Origin: Ophiosphaerella korrae
Taxonomy: Eukaryota; Ascomycota; Dothideomycetes; Pleosporales; Phaeosphaeriaceae
Length of the DNA: 64,000 bases
Reading direction: 5' to 3'
NCBI GenBank assembly: GCA_028456385.1
Contig: JALNQF010000068.1
Location: 1-64,000 of the forward strand
A program made the position numbers and the translations under genes. Positions 1 to 11,424 of the stretch are shown here, one piece after another. The notes below the pieces were generated by a model that was not told where the DNA came from, did not search any database, and saw only the letters and a list, made by a program, of their open reading frames with translations. Numbering within the stretch: position 1 is the first letter of the stretch; every line of letters begins with the position of its first letter.

Positions 1-572
1 ATCATTGAGAATAATAGAGAGAAAACCACGTGGTAAATGCGAAAGACAGAAGAATTTTACGTAATATATTAGTCTTATTTAGAGACTAGATAATAGTCCT
101 ATATATCCTGCTTTATATGATAAGTACCACTTCCCGTAAGGTATATTATAGATACGTGTTGCGAGAGCTCAAGAGCAAGGCTTATATTACTCCGGCGCTC
201 CTCTGTGTATATATAATCTCGTCCCTGCTCCGAGGTAGATCTGGCGACCTGTCTCATAGTTATTCCTGAGTTGGGTTTCCCACCAGAATATGTTATAACA
301 ACAACTTCACATAATATTAGAAGTGTAGATAAAAAAAAAATACAATACAATTTGATCGGCTGCAGCAAATCTCAGGGTTATAGGATTTCCAAGTAGGAAC
401 AAGCTGAGATGAGTATTTGTATATAATTGTAGTACCATGAAAGCAGTATCTGTATCGCTGAAATGACAACAGGCCCAAGCCTAAGCTAGCTGAAACTTTT
501 TTTGACAATTTCTATCCCAAAATGCGTCCCCTCCAAATTTCAGTCGCCATCACCGCCATCGCCTCCCGGCCA
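1..572. other. Intergenic, no gene seen
   Basis: This is moderately AT-rich sequence downstream of the minus-strand P450. Short open frames are present on both strands but none shows a recognisable domain or a plausible splice structure. It probably holds the 3' UTR and terminator of the P450, but no specific signal could be assigned. Confidence 0.5.
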
Positions 573-2430
573 TCAGGTGTTTCGAATCGGCTTAAACTTG
601 ACAAAAAGCTCCGGCTTTTCCCACAATATGTACTGTTTTTGCTTAATCCAGTTGGTGCTCTCGGGGCATAGCTCGAGGTCAAAGTTCCAGAGCATAGTCG
701 CAAAAATGATTCGCATCTCGTGGTAGGCCAGACTAGCACACAACATCGTTAGCGACTGTCTACAATCCGATCAAGTATGCCCAAGCAAAGATAGAAATAT
801 ATGAGCATAGGGGAATAATGGAATGAATCACATATGCGAACATACTTTTTTCCAATACAATTTCTTGGCCCCGTTGAGAATGGTTGGAACGCGCCCTTTC
901 GATCACTCTCGTATCCGCTGTTTGGAAGCCATCGTTCCGGCACAAAAGTTGTTGCGTTCTTGAAGTTTAGCTCTGAGTAGTGCGCTGCGTACTGTGAGAC
1001 CGCAACGCGTGTCTGCATTGATCGTTGTTAGCATGAGTTCGATAAATGTAGGAACGTGACCGGGAAGGTTTGGTTTGCTTTCAGTTGCGTTTATTCTGGT
1101 TCTCATAATCTATACATAGTATAGAAATCAGAGATTTTGGGCATTGACGGCTGAACTGACCTTCTCGGGAACATATTCGCCGGCGATCTTACACCCCCCT
1201 GGGGCTACAGCGCGCCAGAGACCAATAGGCACTGGTGGATATAGCCGCAAGGCCTCTTCGAAACATGCGTTCAGGTATGGCAGCTGAGGCAGTCGCTCCA
1301 GCGTCAACTCCTCCTTAGACAGGGCGCGCACCTCGTTGGCCACCTTTTGCAGCTTGGTAGGATTCGTCAGAAGTAAATAGGTGAGTCCACTAAGAAGTGT
1401 TGCGGTTGTCTCAGTACCTGCTATCATAAAGACAGAGCTATTAGAATGCATTTGATCAAGAGTTAACCGGTCTTTAGACTTCTCGAGGACAAATTTCCAG
1501 AAGTCTGGTTTCTCGATATTAGTCCCCTTGGCAAGGCGCTTGTTTACACGCTCAGCAGAAAATTCAAAATGCTCCCGTGCCATGTCTTTGATATGCTGAG
1601 GAAGAAGAGCGTGAAGGATGCGTCCGATTCCTGGATATTCCAAACCAATGCGATTATATGAAATCCTCCTGATGTTACCAAAGACAGCTTTGACCCATGG
1701 CGTATATTCAGACTGGTCTAATAATCCAAGTGGTTCTCCGAATGTAAGTTCGCCCATAATGTCAAAAGTTGTACTATTATATAGCTTGACGGCATCCAGA
1801 TGTCCGTCGTTATTAGCAGCGACATAGCGATGTATATTTCCGATGAGTTTGTCAACATAAAGACGAATGACAGGCTCCTGCAGCTTCAAAGCCTTTTCGC
1901 TAAATGCATGAGTGAATATTTTCCTTAGTTGGGCGTGTTCGTGAGTGTCATTCACGGAGATAAAACCAGGAGTTCCATTGATCTCGGCGGCAACCATAGT
2001 TCGATCCTTTAAGTTCTCCTGTCGTCCGCCGACTCTATGGCCTGCAATGTCCTTCCATGCTTGCGGGTGGATATAGCTGAGCGAATCGGGCGTTACTCGA
2101 ATGACTTCGCCATATTCATCGTGCAATTTTTTGATCCATACAGCTTCTTCACCGAGGAAGCCTTTGTACAGAAAGTACAAGTGTGTCGATGCAGCGATTT
2201 TTGGGCCTGGAACTGTAGAACAGCTAAGCAAACGATTGAGAGAGCTACTTTATAGCTTACATTTCCGCAAAGGATGGAAGTAGATTCGATAAATTGCAGT
2301 GACAATGAATCTAGCCAGTAGCTGAGACAATTAGCTTTCAGTTGGCATTCTTCAATACATGGTCACTAACCAAGCCGAAAGTCCCACCTAGAAACAGGGG
2401 GATGGTCGCAAGACTTGAAAACCGTGCCAT
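573..2430 (-). CDS. Cytochrome P450 monooxygenase (5 exons, 499 aa)
   Basis: A haem-thiolate monooxygenase of the microsomal fungal type, expected to be ER-anchored and to need NADPH-P450 reductase. Exons by splice motif and frame are 2371-2430, 2261-2321, 1161-2212, 846-1012 and 573-732 (minus strand), summing to exactly 500 codons. Residues 1-35 form a hydrophobic anchor. They lead into YRIYFHPLRKFPGPK (residues 30-44), the usual fungal hinge, which is recovered only when the second intron is spliced at its distal CAG. The I-helix motif AGTETT is at about 305-310, ExxR (EEALR) at about 359-363, and the haem loop FSTGPRNCIGK has its cysteine near 443. All key motifs are intact, so the gene looks functional. 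It lies at the left edge of the tailoring cluster, separated from the next cluster gene by about 5 kb that holds a MITE. Its substrate is unknown, and cluster membership is inferred from position only. Confidence 0.9.
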
Positions 2431-3476
2431 CTCCACCAAATGAGAAGTAAAAGCGATGGAGATAAAGCTTTGACTCCTGAGTTCCTTGCATAGCGATGGA
2501 AGATGGTGGGAGTTTTATATGATTTCCCCAATATTCAGGTATAGCTTGCTACGGGTCTTCATCGCTCCCGCAGCTCTAGCCGGACAAGTTGCACGTCGCA
2601 TATGCCTGTGTTATGGGATATTCGGAGCTTCGTCACTTCCGAGAAGCAGATGGTGGGCAATGAGGTGACCCTGGGCGGTAACTTTTACCCTAAAGCCAAG
2701 GTTGCAAGTGGCCGAGATGGCCTGTCCATGCCATGCATCTCAAGCGGGCGTTCCCACCCGGAAGCGCCACAGCCGTCATCCGAGGAGATGCTAAGCGGCT
2801 TGGCTCTCTGCCTCCGATTAGGTGCTGACGCTACGAAGATGCTTGTCTGTCCATCAAAGGTGTATACTATGACCATAATCCGATTCACCAGGCAAACCTC
2901 AGCATGGACGCCCTTGTTTTTCTATCCTCGTCGACTAGACGCGTATTTATAGATTGTTAAACTGCGCTTGCGTAGTGAGCCCGGCACCTGACAGAGTTGG
3001 GAGGCTGAGAGGCAGTAGCTATGCTAGTTGTTTACATCCTATTTGGGAGTAGCGTAGATACTATATAGGCAACTCAGCCGAGCAGATTGATCTGGCATCA
3101 GTTTACCCCACTTCTGTTCTGCACAAATGACTACACATGTTCAAGGGAATGTTGGAAATCGTGGAGCCATCGTACGCCACCTTAGAAACACATGTCCTGA
3201 GCGTCAGTACACTGTCCCCACAAGGCCTTCATTTCCCTCTTAGGTGCGTGCATCACTGTGCACACGATAGCTACCCACGACTACTAGATAATTCTCTGCC
3301 TTCGTGAGAACTGACACATTTGCGTGATTGCATTCTCGGAAGGAGGAATTGGTAGAGAACATCCTTAGGCCTTGAGTCGGCACGGGCATATTGTTTTGGT
3401 CAGCGAGTAGGACGGTGGGTGTTGCCGAGCCATGCTTCCTAAACACTATTTAATCCCGCAACCGGCTTTACATTCG
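2431..3476. other. Intergenic, upstream of the P450
   Basis: This holds the presumed promoter of the minus-strand P450 (start codon at 2430). Short open frames exist (for example 2602-2952) but lack domains, splice support and codon character. Nothing else can be named. Confidence 0.45.
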
Positions 3477-3478
3477 TA

Positions 3479-3550
3479 ACGTGGTTTACAAGCAAGAGGG
3501 CACCCCAAAAACACATCAAAAAACACCAAATCACCAGAAAAATATCTCAA
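3479..3550 (+). repeat. Left terminal inverted repeat of the MITE
   Basis: A 72-bp arm that pairs with 3812-3883. The only difference is one T in this arm where the other implies C. Confidence 0.9.
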
Positions 3551-3811
3551 TAAAGGCTTGATCATATAATATAGAAATTTAACGGTTCTTTCTTATACCT
3601 AACTAATGACTAAATGCAAAATCTTAGAAGGAAATATTAAGTAATTCTTTAAATCAGAGATAAATGCTTAATAAACAGAAAAAATTTGGAGCTTCGAGCG
3701 AACATCTAAATAACAAGAGAACCTATTAGTTTAATTAATATTTATAAGGATAACTAATATCGCGTATAAGAGTATATATATAAAGTTTTAGACAATATCA
3801 TCAACCCGTTG

Positions 3812-3883
3812 TTGAGATATTTTTCTGGTGATTTGGTGTTTTTTGGTGTGTTTTTGGGGTGCCCTCTTGCTTGTAAACCACGT
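3812..3883 (-). repeat. Right terminal inverted repeat of the MITE
   Basis: A 72-bp arm, the reverse complement of 3479-3550, ending in ACGT next to the TA duplication. Confidence 0.9.
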
Positions 3884-3885
3884 TA

Positions 3886-5340
3886 CTGATGAAAAACTCG
3901 TGCTTCCTTCAAAGGTTTGGCCTGCTCACACATTGCGTACCTTACAACCCAGATCTGAGCAGAATGAAAAACGGATTCATCAATTTACCTAAGAGCTAGA
4001 AATTCGAAGATTCTAATCAATGAGCCAGTCTCCGAGGTGCCAATTTTTGCTTGATCCCATCGTACATCTGTCAAAAACACATACCTACATCCGTTCTCCA
4101 AGTATAAGGAAGAGCCGAAATAAAAAAGGCGCGCGCTAAGGGCAAATGGGTTGATATTGGGGTTCTTAGCATACGAAACTTAAGTATCGTTCCTAAACGA
4201 CAGGCCTTGCTTTGGGAATTACTAGCCTTCTCGTCTGTGTCTCTCCATCTATTGTGAGTATTGCAGTTGACGCAAGGTAATAGCAAGATACCGATCAGTA
4301 GTCAGTTACAATGCGGCTATGTTCCAACTGAACACGCACAACAATTACAATATATTCGTTGTCGATGCGAAACTCCGACGAATTCGACCTTGTATCAAAA
4401 CTTCACAAGCCAAAACTGGAAGCAAGCGTAAAATGCGAAATATGTCACTGACCTTGGAGATATCTACTTAGCAATTGATGCGATTGCCTTCGACAATTTA
4501 CAAAGTGCCACTATATTCAATGACGCACCATCGAAGTGAGTGGAAATAGAACCACCCTTGAAGTTGTTACAAACACCATTTGGCCCAAGGACAGAGACTG
4601 GGTCAATTATAATCATCTGAAAAGCCCTCCCGAGGTGAACTATCTATATGCGGCGCACACCCAAAAGGCAATAGCGAAGAATGCTCAGTCTAAAAAGCAG
4701 CCTCCAGCTGAGTCGAGACCCAATGCTCGTAGTCGTCGTATTCAATCTGTTCAAGTTGGTCATAGTGATCTAGATCCTGATTAGTGACCGACCGGCGTAT
4801 ATTGTCACGTTAGGTGACGCTGTCGTTTCTTTTCCCCAACACCCAAATAAACCCACTAGACTGAAATGTGTTTTGGATAAAGAGGATGTTCTGTTTGGGC
4901 TTGGCCGTATATTTCTCCAGATGGACGAGAGCTTCGGACGTTGAAACGACGCTCGGAAGGCGTCTGGACTCCGACGCACATCGATCGATGGACCGTCCTC
5001 ACTCGTGAAAAACATATTTTTTTTTGGGCGTTACTATAAGTCTAATTAGAGTACTATAATTCTTAAAACTTACGGAGGAAGATTTTCCGTCATAATATCT
5101 GCCAATGTGTTGGTACCTTTATTTAGCTATTCGGGTTGGGGGTGGAGCACCTACTTCCCCAGTACTTGCTTCATGGCAAACTGTACTATTATATTCTTCA
5201 AAGGATTTATATTTATATTTAGTAGATGTTCACTACAATTAGGACTAAAATCACAGTTCGTATGGCTTCAAAATGGACAGGGGTTACAAAAAGCCTCCGC
5301 AACAGGAAAGTAAACATCAATACTTCTTGCTTTGAATAGG
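3886..5340. other. Intergenic with one weak open frame
   Basis: No recognisable gene. An 82-codon plus-strand frame at 4536-4784 has a basic, polar C-terminal half, but it matches no family I know and has no clear start context. It could be the last exon of an unrecognised or decayed gene. The rest contains only short overlapping frames. A possible 5' exon of the next gene lies near 5254-5310. Confidence 0.35.
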
Positions 5341-5912
5341 TTTCTTCGTTCCTGGGTTCAAAGCAATGCAACAGTGACCGCACTCAATACCAAATTACTG
5401 TTCACCAATATAGCAGCTGTAGGAAGTCAATGGTGGAGTTATGGTCAGACAAATCTTTGGGTTTGGAGACAGACATCGAACCTTGGGTGGCATTGAGATT
5501 TATCGGTGATACTATGAGGAAGATGCTGCCAGAGGCTACATTCCACATAATCATGCCGGCAACAGAGCTCCAAGTAATCCCGGAGAACATCTCTTGGCTG
5601 GCTGAGGCGTATGCAATGGTATTCGAGGGCAAAAAGCGCAATGGCAATGGTCTACCCTATGTTCAAGTCAATATGCCTGATGCGTCTCCAGAAATGCTCG
5701 CCAACGTCAAGAATCTAGCTGATGAGAAGGCTGCTTCCAAGCACGGTTTGGTTGCTGGTTTCATTGATTGCGCTGCCCTTGCACCCGTCGTTGCACCCGC
5801 TGCAGTTGTCGCCAGGGTTATTTGTGGTACCGGCGCTGAAGCTGGGACAGCTGGCAGTACTCTCACTGGGCTATTCGCGGGAAAGAAAGTCGAGGAATAT
5901 TGGGATGATTGA
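5341..5912 (+). CDS. Hypothetical protein (start uncertain)
   Basis: An open frame runs from just after a TAG at 5338-5340 to a stop at 5910-5912. The first in-frame ATG is at 5430, giving 160 aa, but the frame stays open upstream, so a 5' exon is likely. A candidate begins with the ATG near 5262, although joining it requires a very short (about 30 nt) intron. The first half is acidic to mixed. The second half (about residues 105-140 of the 160-aa form) is alanine/valine/glycine-rich and hydrophobic, possibly a membrane segment or buried helix, and the C-terminus is acidic and aromatic. I do not recognise the family. It lies between the MITE and the DMATS gene and could be a cluster gene or an unrelated one. 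Confidence 0.4.
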
Positions 5913-7409
5913 AAGCTACATCAATGCGGCAGCACAGGCGGCGTGCCCGGTGCTGCTATGTATGGACCGGTTTTGGAGCATTCGGCCGCAGCTGTATTAT
6001 GAATACCCTAATAGATATTCCTTTAATTAAGCAGTATATTATTTTTCCGCTTAGACTCAAATCATCGATAGCCATTTTCCATTCTATCTCCCTTCTCTTT
6101 CCATGTTTCGAACTTTGAAGCAATTCTGCTCGTAAACTAGAAGATGCTACCGCACCATAGTATGTGATATGTTTAGCATGTATTTGCTAATGTGGTTTAC
6201 AAGCGAGCTGGCCACCCCTGTCGTTGTGTTTGTAAAAGTTGGATTTATCGACAACTTCTTGATTGTTATTTGATCATGGCCCTGGCTTTATAGCCACTCC
6301 ACACTCCGATAAATGCACAAAAAGCATGGATTAATTACTTGTAATTCACAATCCCACAAAACCACAGCGGAGGGGCAAAAAAAGCAAAACATACAACAGT
6401 GGGGATTCGCTAGTGGTCACCTACCTGACTACTAGCCCACCGGCACGCCGTTTATGTATGGCTGAGCAGACGGGAAGCCCAACTATCTATTTCCATGGCA
6501 TCCCCGGCTAACCTTGCCATGGCTCCTCGGCTAACCCATGGTTAGATGACATGCCAACACCAACACCGAAGTTCAACAGTGGCTGGCACGAGGCCCGATT
6601 CAGGTTCGGACCTTGAAAAGTACACGTTCACATGGGTGTGGCCGGCACGGGTCGACCATCCTCCCTGCAGCCGGTGGCGATATATGGCGCCAAATTTTCA
6701 GACCAGAACCGGCACTAGTCAGTGAGGAAGCAGGTAGACGTAGTGAAATACGAAGGCAACTGAAACTAGCCAAATAACTAGCAAAATCACGTGACTCTGG
6801 CGTAACACAAATCATTTTCATTACCGCGCCATCACTCGTAAGCTCGCTTTCACAATTCGACCCCTTTGCGCTGGCTCTGTGTATCTACAATTGAAGCAGC
6901 ATCAAAGCCTTACCTCTGCCACTCGTTCAAAGCTTTAGTTGAAGATTCAGTATTGGGATGATGACGGCTAAGGATCCGTTTTTGCATTTAAAAACATATT
7001 CGCATAATTATCAAGGCCTTCTAGTTGCGGCTTTGGGGTTTGAGCGTGAATGCGAGGTTACCCATGGCTGTCAGCGTGTCTGGGTGTTCACCCCCAAGCA
7101 TCTCCTTTCTCGTCTCCATCGCTCTTATCTCCATGTCTTCGGCCTTCTTCAACCGCCTTTGGCTCTAAAACGTCGACACCAAGTTTGCCAATGCTAGTGA
7201 ACGTGTCTGGCCAGCCTGAAGAGCCTCTCCTTTCCTCCTAGACCTCGCCGGTCCATCGTATCCGTTTCTCTATACTTGCTCTGCCTCTCTAATACCAACC
7301 CAAGCTTGCTGACGGTGGTGAGCGTGTGTGAGTGCCTCTTGCCCAAGTATCTTCTCTTCCTTCCAGAGCTCGTTGGTGCATCGCTTCTGCTTCATACGTG
7401 GCCGGCCCA
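5913..7409. other. Intergenic, with a repeat-like stretch
   Basis: No gene is supported. A sequence near 6190 resembles the MITE terminus. A C/T-rich stretch at about 7060-7400 holds imperfect repeats of roughly 130 bp, each starting with a GTGTCTGG-like or GTGTGTGA-like block followed by a CTCCTTTC-like block. The remainder shows nothing I can name. Confidence 0.4.
6191..6220 (+). repeat. Solo MITE-like terminus
   Basis: A TA dinucleotide is followed by ATGTGGTTTACAAGCGAGC, which matches the first 15 bases of the 3479-3883 MITE except for one C-to-T change. Similarity then fades, with a shared CACCCC. I could not find a matching inverted end downstream, so this is a truncated relative or a chance half-match. 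Confidence 0.45.
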
Positions 7410-8778
7410 TTATGATCGCCTCATTGTCCACATGTTGTCGTAACCCGACCAGATGTCGTGCTTTACATGCACTCCAAGAATTTTTGTCGAATAATACATC
7501 GTCATGTAGACGCCAGTTTTCTTGGTATAAGTGAAGGATATGAAGGTATGTGTTCCATTCGTCACATCCATATCATGCATAGGGCTAACCAATTATGATT
7601 AGACAAGCAGTAAAAGTGATTTTGACAGGTTGAACTTACAATGCAGCTGCCAAATTCGTCTTATAAGTCGATGCGAAACTAACGTCTCCTCGTCGCTTGA
7701 ACCATGCAGACAGGGACTCACAAATCTGCGCGTCTGTTCCTTCTATTTTTCGGACCGGCATATGCAGCTTGACCTCTGGCTCTGCATAACCAGGCCTCAT
7801 TTCGATTGCATTTCCGCAGTACGACCCATCAGGGAAAACTTTTATGTTGTTGATATTATCACCTTCAAGACAAAATAGGATCGGCCACAATTCATCCAAC
7901 GCATTCAGACCTTCTTCGATGGTTTCCCCCTTCAATCTCCCGCCAAGGCTGAATGCTTTCTTAGCCCTTGCAAGCGTATTCACGGCGGTTCTAAGATAAA
8001 TCTTTATCCTGGATTTCGGCGAGTCGATGCAATCGATGGCCACCATCTCAACTACAGGAGTTTGGCCTGATGGAAGCGACTCCATATAGCTGTCGAGCAT
8101 TGCTAATGGGGCATCGAAGCTTCCATAAGGTCCATTACATTCTCGCACTATATCGAAGACCAGTTTCTTCGTCGGCACGTTCGTATGGATCCACTTCAGG
8201 ATGGGCATGAAGTACACTTTGATCATTACTTTTCCGCCCAGAAGATCAAAAGCTACCCACACTTGCGAGAGCGGTGTGCCTGTGGGTATCTTAGGGATCA
8301 AAGTTTTGGCAGTATGGCTGGACAGAAAGAGTCTATCGGCGAAGAGATGGAATCGCTTGAGATCGAGATCTGGTATTGATTTCGCCATGTCCGCCAAAAG
8401 GATTTTTGTTGCTTCTTGGTTGAATGGATCTGCGTCTGTGCCAGCACCGTAGCCAACAGCTTCAATGGTAAAACGCACCATACGTTTAGGATCCAACTCT
8501 TTCCAGTTTATGCTGTGCTCGACAGGAGACCCATCAAATACTGGACATGGCTGGAAATTCGGTTTTACACCGGGAATGAAACGTGGACCGAGTGCCGGGA
8601 TGATGAAGCGACGATACCAGCGAAGATGTGTGAGCTGTTCTTCTTCGCTATATTGGTAGTTTGCTAAAAGGCGACTGAGAGAAGGAGCTGTCGACCACCA
8701 CCAAAAGTTCTGATCTTCGTTCGGAAATTCTGTCTCTTGAGCTACGATATTGCAGGATGAAGGTAAGTCTGATTTCAT
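7410..8778 (-). CDS. DMATS-family aromatic prenyltransferase
   Basis: A soluble ABBA-fold prenyltransferase expected to transfer a dimethylallyl (or longer) group to an indole or other aromatic acceptor. Exon 1 is 7640-8778 and exon 2 is 7410-7584, joined over a 55-nt GT-AG intron to give 437 aa, normal for the family (about 420-470). Family signatures are seen in order: FWWWSTAPSLSRLL (about 25-38), LRWYRRFIIPALGP (52-65), VRFTIEAVGYGAGTDADPFN (101-120), VWVAFDLLGGKVMIKVYFMP (173-192), SRIKIYLRT (256-264) with the SLGGRL block (277-282), and in exon 2 FISFTYTKKTGVYMTMYYST. The basic and tyrosine residues that shield the diphosphate in this family are mostly present, but position 339 is His in KLHMP, where a Tyr is usual. 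The start is uncertain: the frame is open to 9108 with other ATGs at 8868 and 9108, and 8778 gives the family-like length. It diverges from the P450 at 9431. It is the best candidate for the committed enzyme of the cluster. Confidence 0.9.
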
Positions 8779-9430
8779 TGCGAGATATGGAGTGCAAAAT
8801 TCATTGACTGGCCGTACGTACCCCAGAGCAGTTTGTCGACTGGACGGATGCTGGAGATTCCCAAGCATTGACTGCGATGGCAGAATGTTTACGCCACCGA
8901 CTGAGTGGCTAGGCTTACTTGCGGGCCATAGGGATCCCTGATCCCAAGAGTGCGGGGAAAGTTCTCGCTTGCTTCCAAAGCGATGCAGCACAGCGGTTGA
9001 TGTGAATGCGCGGGAATGAGCAAGTATTGCCGATATCTGCAGGATCTCGTTTACATGCATGCGTGCACGCTGGACGAGAAGTGCGCCCATTTGAGCAAGA
9101 ATCTGCAATGTCGATCAAGGAATTCCAGAGTATGCCAACGCCAACTTGCGCAATTTGGTTCAGGGCATCGCAACTGCGGGGCAACAGAAGGGCCCGCACC
9201 TTGGCCATTCCTTGCCGCTGGCATTACCCCATTGCCGTCGTTAGCGATAACAGTCCAGATCTAGACACGGGTTCTGGACACCATCTTTTGGAATGTTGAT
9301 CTTGCAATGCAAAAGTACAATCAGAACTCCCCGGCTTGAGCAGTCACGTTACTGGAGACCTCGACGCACCCACCATTACCTCTCCTCCAGAGCTGGTCAG
9401 TGCAACGAGCCTCTACGTCGCGCAGTACAT
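8779..9430. promoter_or_regulatory. Divergent promoter region between DMATS and P450
   Basis: This 650-bp gap separates the minus-strand DMATS start (8778) from the plus-strand P450 start (9431), so it should hold both promoters and may co-regulate them. Part of it is open in the DMATS frame (to 9108) and could be an N-terminal extension. No TATA box or palindromic factor site stood out clearly. Confidence 0.4.
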
Positions 9431-11257
9431 ATGGGGGTACTCTCCATCAGCTGGCTATTCCACGTTGGTAGCCATGGAGATGCTTGGATCACAATCGCCG
9501 CTACCATCACACTATTTGCCCTTCTCTTCACTATCACGTGGTGGTGGGCACTACCAAAGCCCATTTCTGGCATCCCATACAACGCCGCCTCCACGAAATG
9601 CATCCTCGGCGATGTGCCAGATATGAAGAAAGCCAATGGAGTACGGTTCTGGATGCTCAAACAATTCGTCAAACACAACTCCCCTATAGTACAGGTCTTT
9701 GTGGATCCGCTCAAGAAGCCTCGCGTCATCGTAAGCGACTTTACAGAAGCTTATGATGTGTTGACACATCGGAATGACTTTGACAAGAGCACTTTGACGA
9801 GCGATAGCTTCACTGGCGTGGTGTCTGCGAGTCTTATTAGCATGAAGACGCCGGATCGTCGCTTTAAACATAACAAAGAATTAATGAGGGATCTTATGAC
9901 ATCGTCGTTCTTGAACGAGGTTCGTATGCTCTACGATTCTCGGTGAGTGTAACGGTACATTAATTGTATACAGGTGTCCGCGCCCGAGATATATGAAAAA
10001 GTTTTATCATTATTGGAACTATGGGATCTCAAAACTCAAAAGGGGAATGGCAGACCTTTTGAGGCCGAAAGGGACATTTACAATCTAGCCTTGGATATTA
10101 TCGTGTCTGCTGCTTTCGACTTCCCTCTAAGCAGATGCACAATTGTGAACCAAATCGATCACTTGAAAGGTACCTCTAAAGTCAACAGCTCCAGCTCACG
10201 GGATACGATGGAGCCGTTCCCTTTTGAAGTCGTTTCTTTCGACCCGGAGCTACAAGCTTGCGTGTACCTTACACAGAGTATTGGCGTATCTTTTCAATCC
10301 GTGTTTCCACGCCTGGGACACTGGCTGTACTTGAAAAAGGCGCGATCGAAGGAAGCAATGCAGCTCAAAGAACAACTCATCAGAGGCAATATTAACAAGG
10401 CAATCGAGAGATTGGTAGAGCAGGAAGAAGGCAAGGAAGCTAACATGAGGTGCGCTGTTGATTCGCTGTTATTGCGGGAGAAAACCATTGCAGAAAGACA
10501 TGGTGTCAAGCCTAACTTCCACAAAAGAGCCATCTATGACGAGCTATTCGGCTACGTGATTGGCGGCCACGACACAACATCCGTCACGTTATCATGGTGG
10601 GTCAAATTCATAGCTCAACATCAGGCCACGCAAGCTCGCCTACGAAAAGATCTCCACGAGGCTTTTCCTAATGCCTTGTCCGAAGATCGTCTTCCAAGTA
10701 TCAGCGAGATTACACGCTTGCAGATTACATACCTTGATGCTATGATCGAGGAAACACATCGCTGTGCCCACATCGTCCCTACCGTCATCCGTCAGAGCAC
10801 TGTCGACACTCAGCTTCTTGGGTGCCGGATCCCTAAGGGAACACACGTCTTCTTCTACACAAGTGGGGCGAGCTTCATGCAGCCTGCATTTGAAATCCCG
10901 CTTGACAAGCGCACTGATAGCGGACGAAAAGTCAAAGAGCGATTTGGAGCATGGGACGCCACAGATATTATGGAATTCTCCCCAGAACGGTGGATCAAAA
11001 AGGAGAAGAACGAGGAGGATGGAGTCGAACGCGATGTGTTCAATCCGCAGGCCGGACCGCAGATGGCGTTTGGAGCTGGACCACGCGGATGCTTTGGGAG
11101 GAGGTTAGCCTATCTGGAGATGCGGATTACAATTGTGTTGCTGCTCTGGAGATTTGAATTCCTAGAGCTAGATGAGAAGTTGAATAGTTTTGATGGCGTG
11201 GATTTCTTCGCAGTGACACCGAAGCAATGTTATATTAAGTTGAGGAAGATTAGGTGA
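9431..11257 (+). CDS. Cytochrome P450 monooxygenase (590 aa), paralogue of the 21210-23040 gene
   Basis: Exons 9431-9919 and 9974-11257, separated by a 54-nt intron (donor GTTCGT, acceptor ACAG). The start at 9431 puts a hydrophobic anchor (ITIAATITLFALLFTITWWW) at the N-terminus, followed by ALPKPISGIPYN, a variant of the proline-rich hinge. I-helix GGHDTT is at 360-365, ExxR (EETHR) at 422-426, and the haem loop FGAGPRGCFGRRL has its Cys near 536. The protein is about 90 aa longer than a typical P450. Extra length lies in the mid-region and in an acidic/basic insert before the PERW motif, and both are shared with the third P450 of the window. It is adjacent to and divergent from the DMATS gene, so oxidation of the prenylated product is a reasonable guess. 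All catalytic motifs are intact. Confidence 0.93.
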
Positions 11258-11424
11258 GGATCGGCTTTGGTCTACAGAGTCAAACAAATAGATCTAAGAT
11301 TCTCGTCTCCCTGAGAATGAATAGAGCTGTGAGGCCTTTTCCAAGCAATACTGATTCGCTTCCCGCGTGGCTAGGATGCCACTTTTTGTTGTGCCCCCGT
11401 ATCCCTAGGACGTCGTGCTTTATG

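Larger units (their letters stand above)
3479..3883. mobile_element. 405-bp MITE of Fot1/pogo type with 72-bp TIRs and TA target duplication
   Basis: The left end (3479-3550) and the reverse complement of the right end (3812-3883) match over 72 bp with a single C/T difference. The termini begin ACGTGGTTTACAAGC and the element is flanked on both sides by TA (3477-3478 and 3884-3885), the target-site duplication of the Tc1/mariner-pogo superfamily. The first four bases (ACGT) are shared with both Fot1-type elements further right in this window. The 261-bp core is AT-rich and has no open frame, so the element is non-autonomous. It lies between two cluster genes. Confidence 0.9.

Noticed and set aside
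2602..2952. 116-codon plus-strand open frame
   Set aside because: No domain or splice support, and low-information composition.
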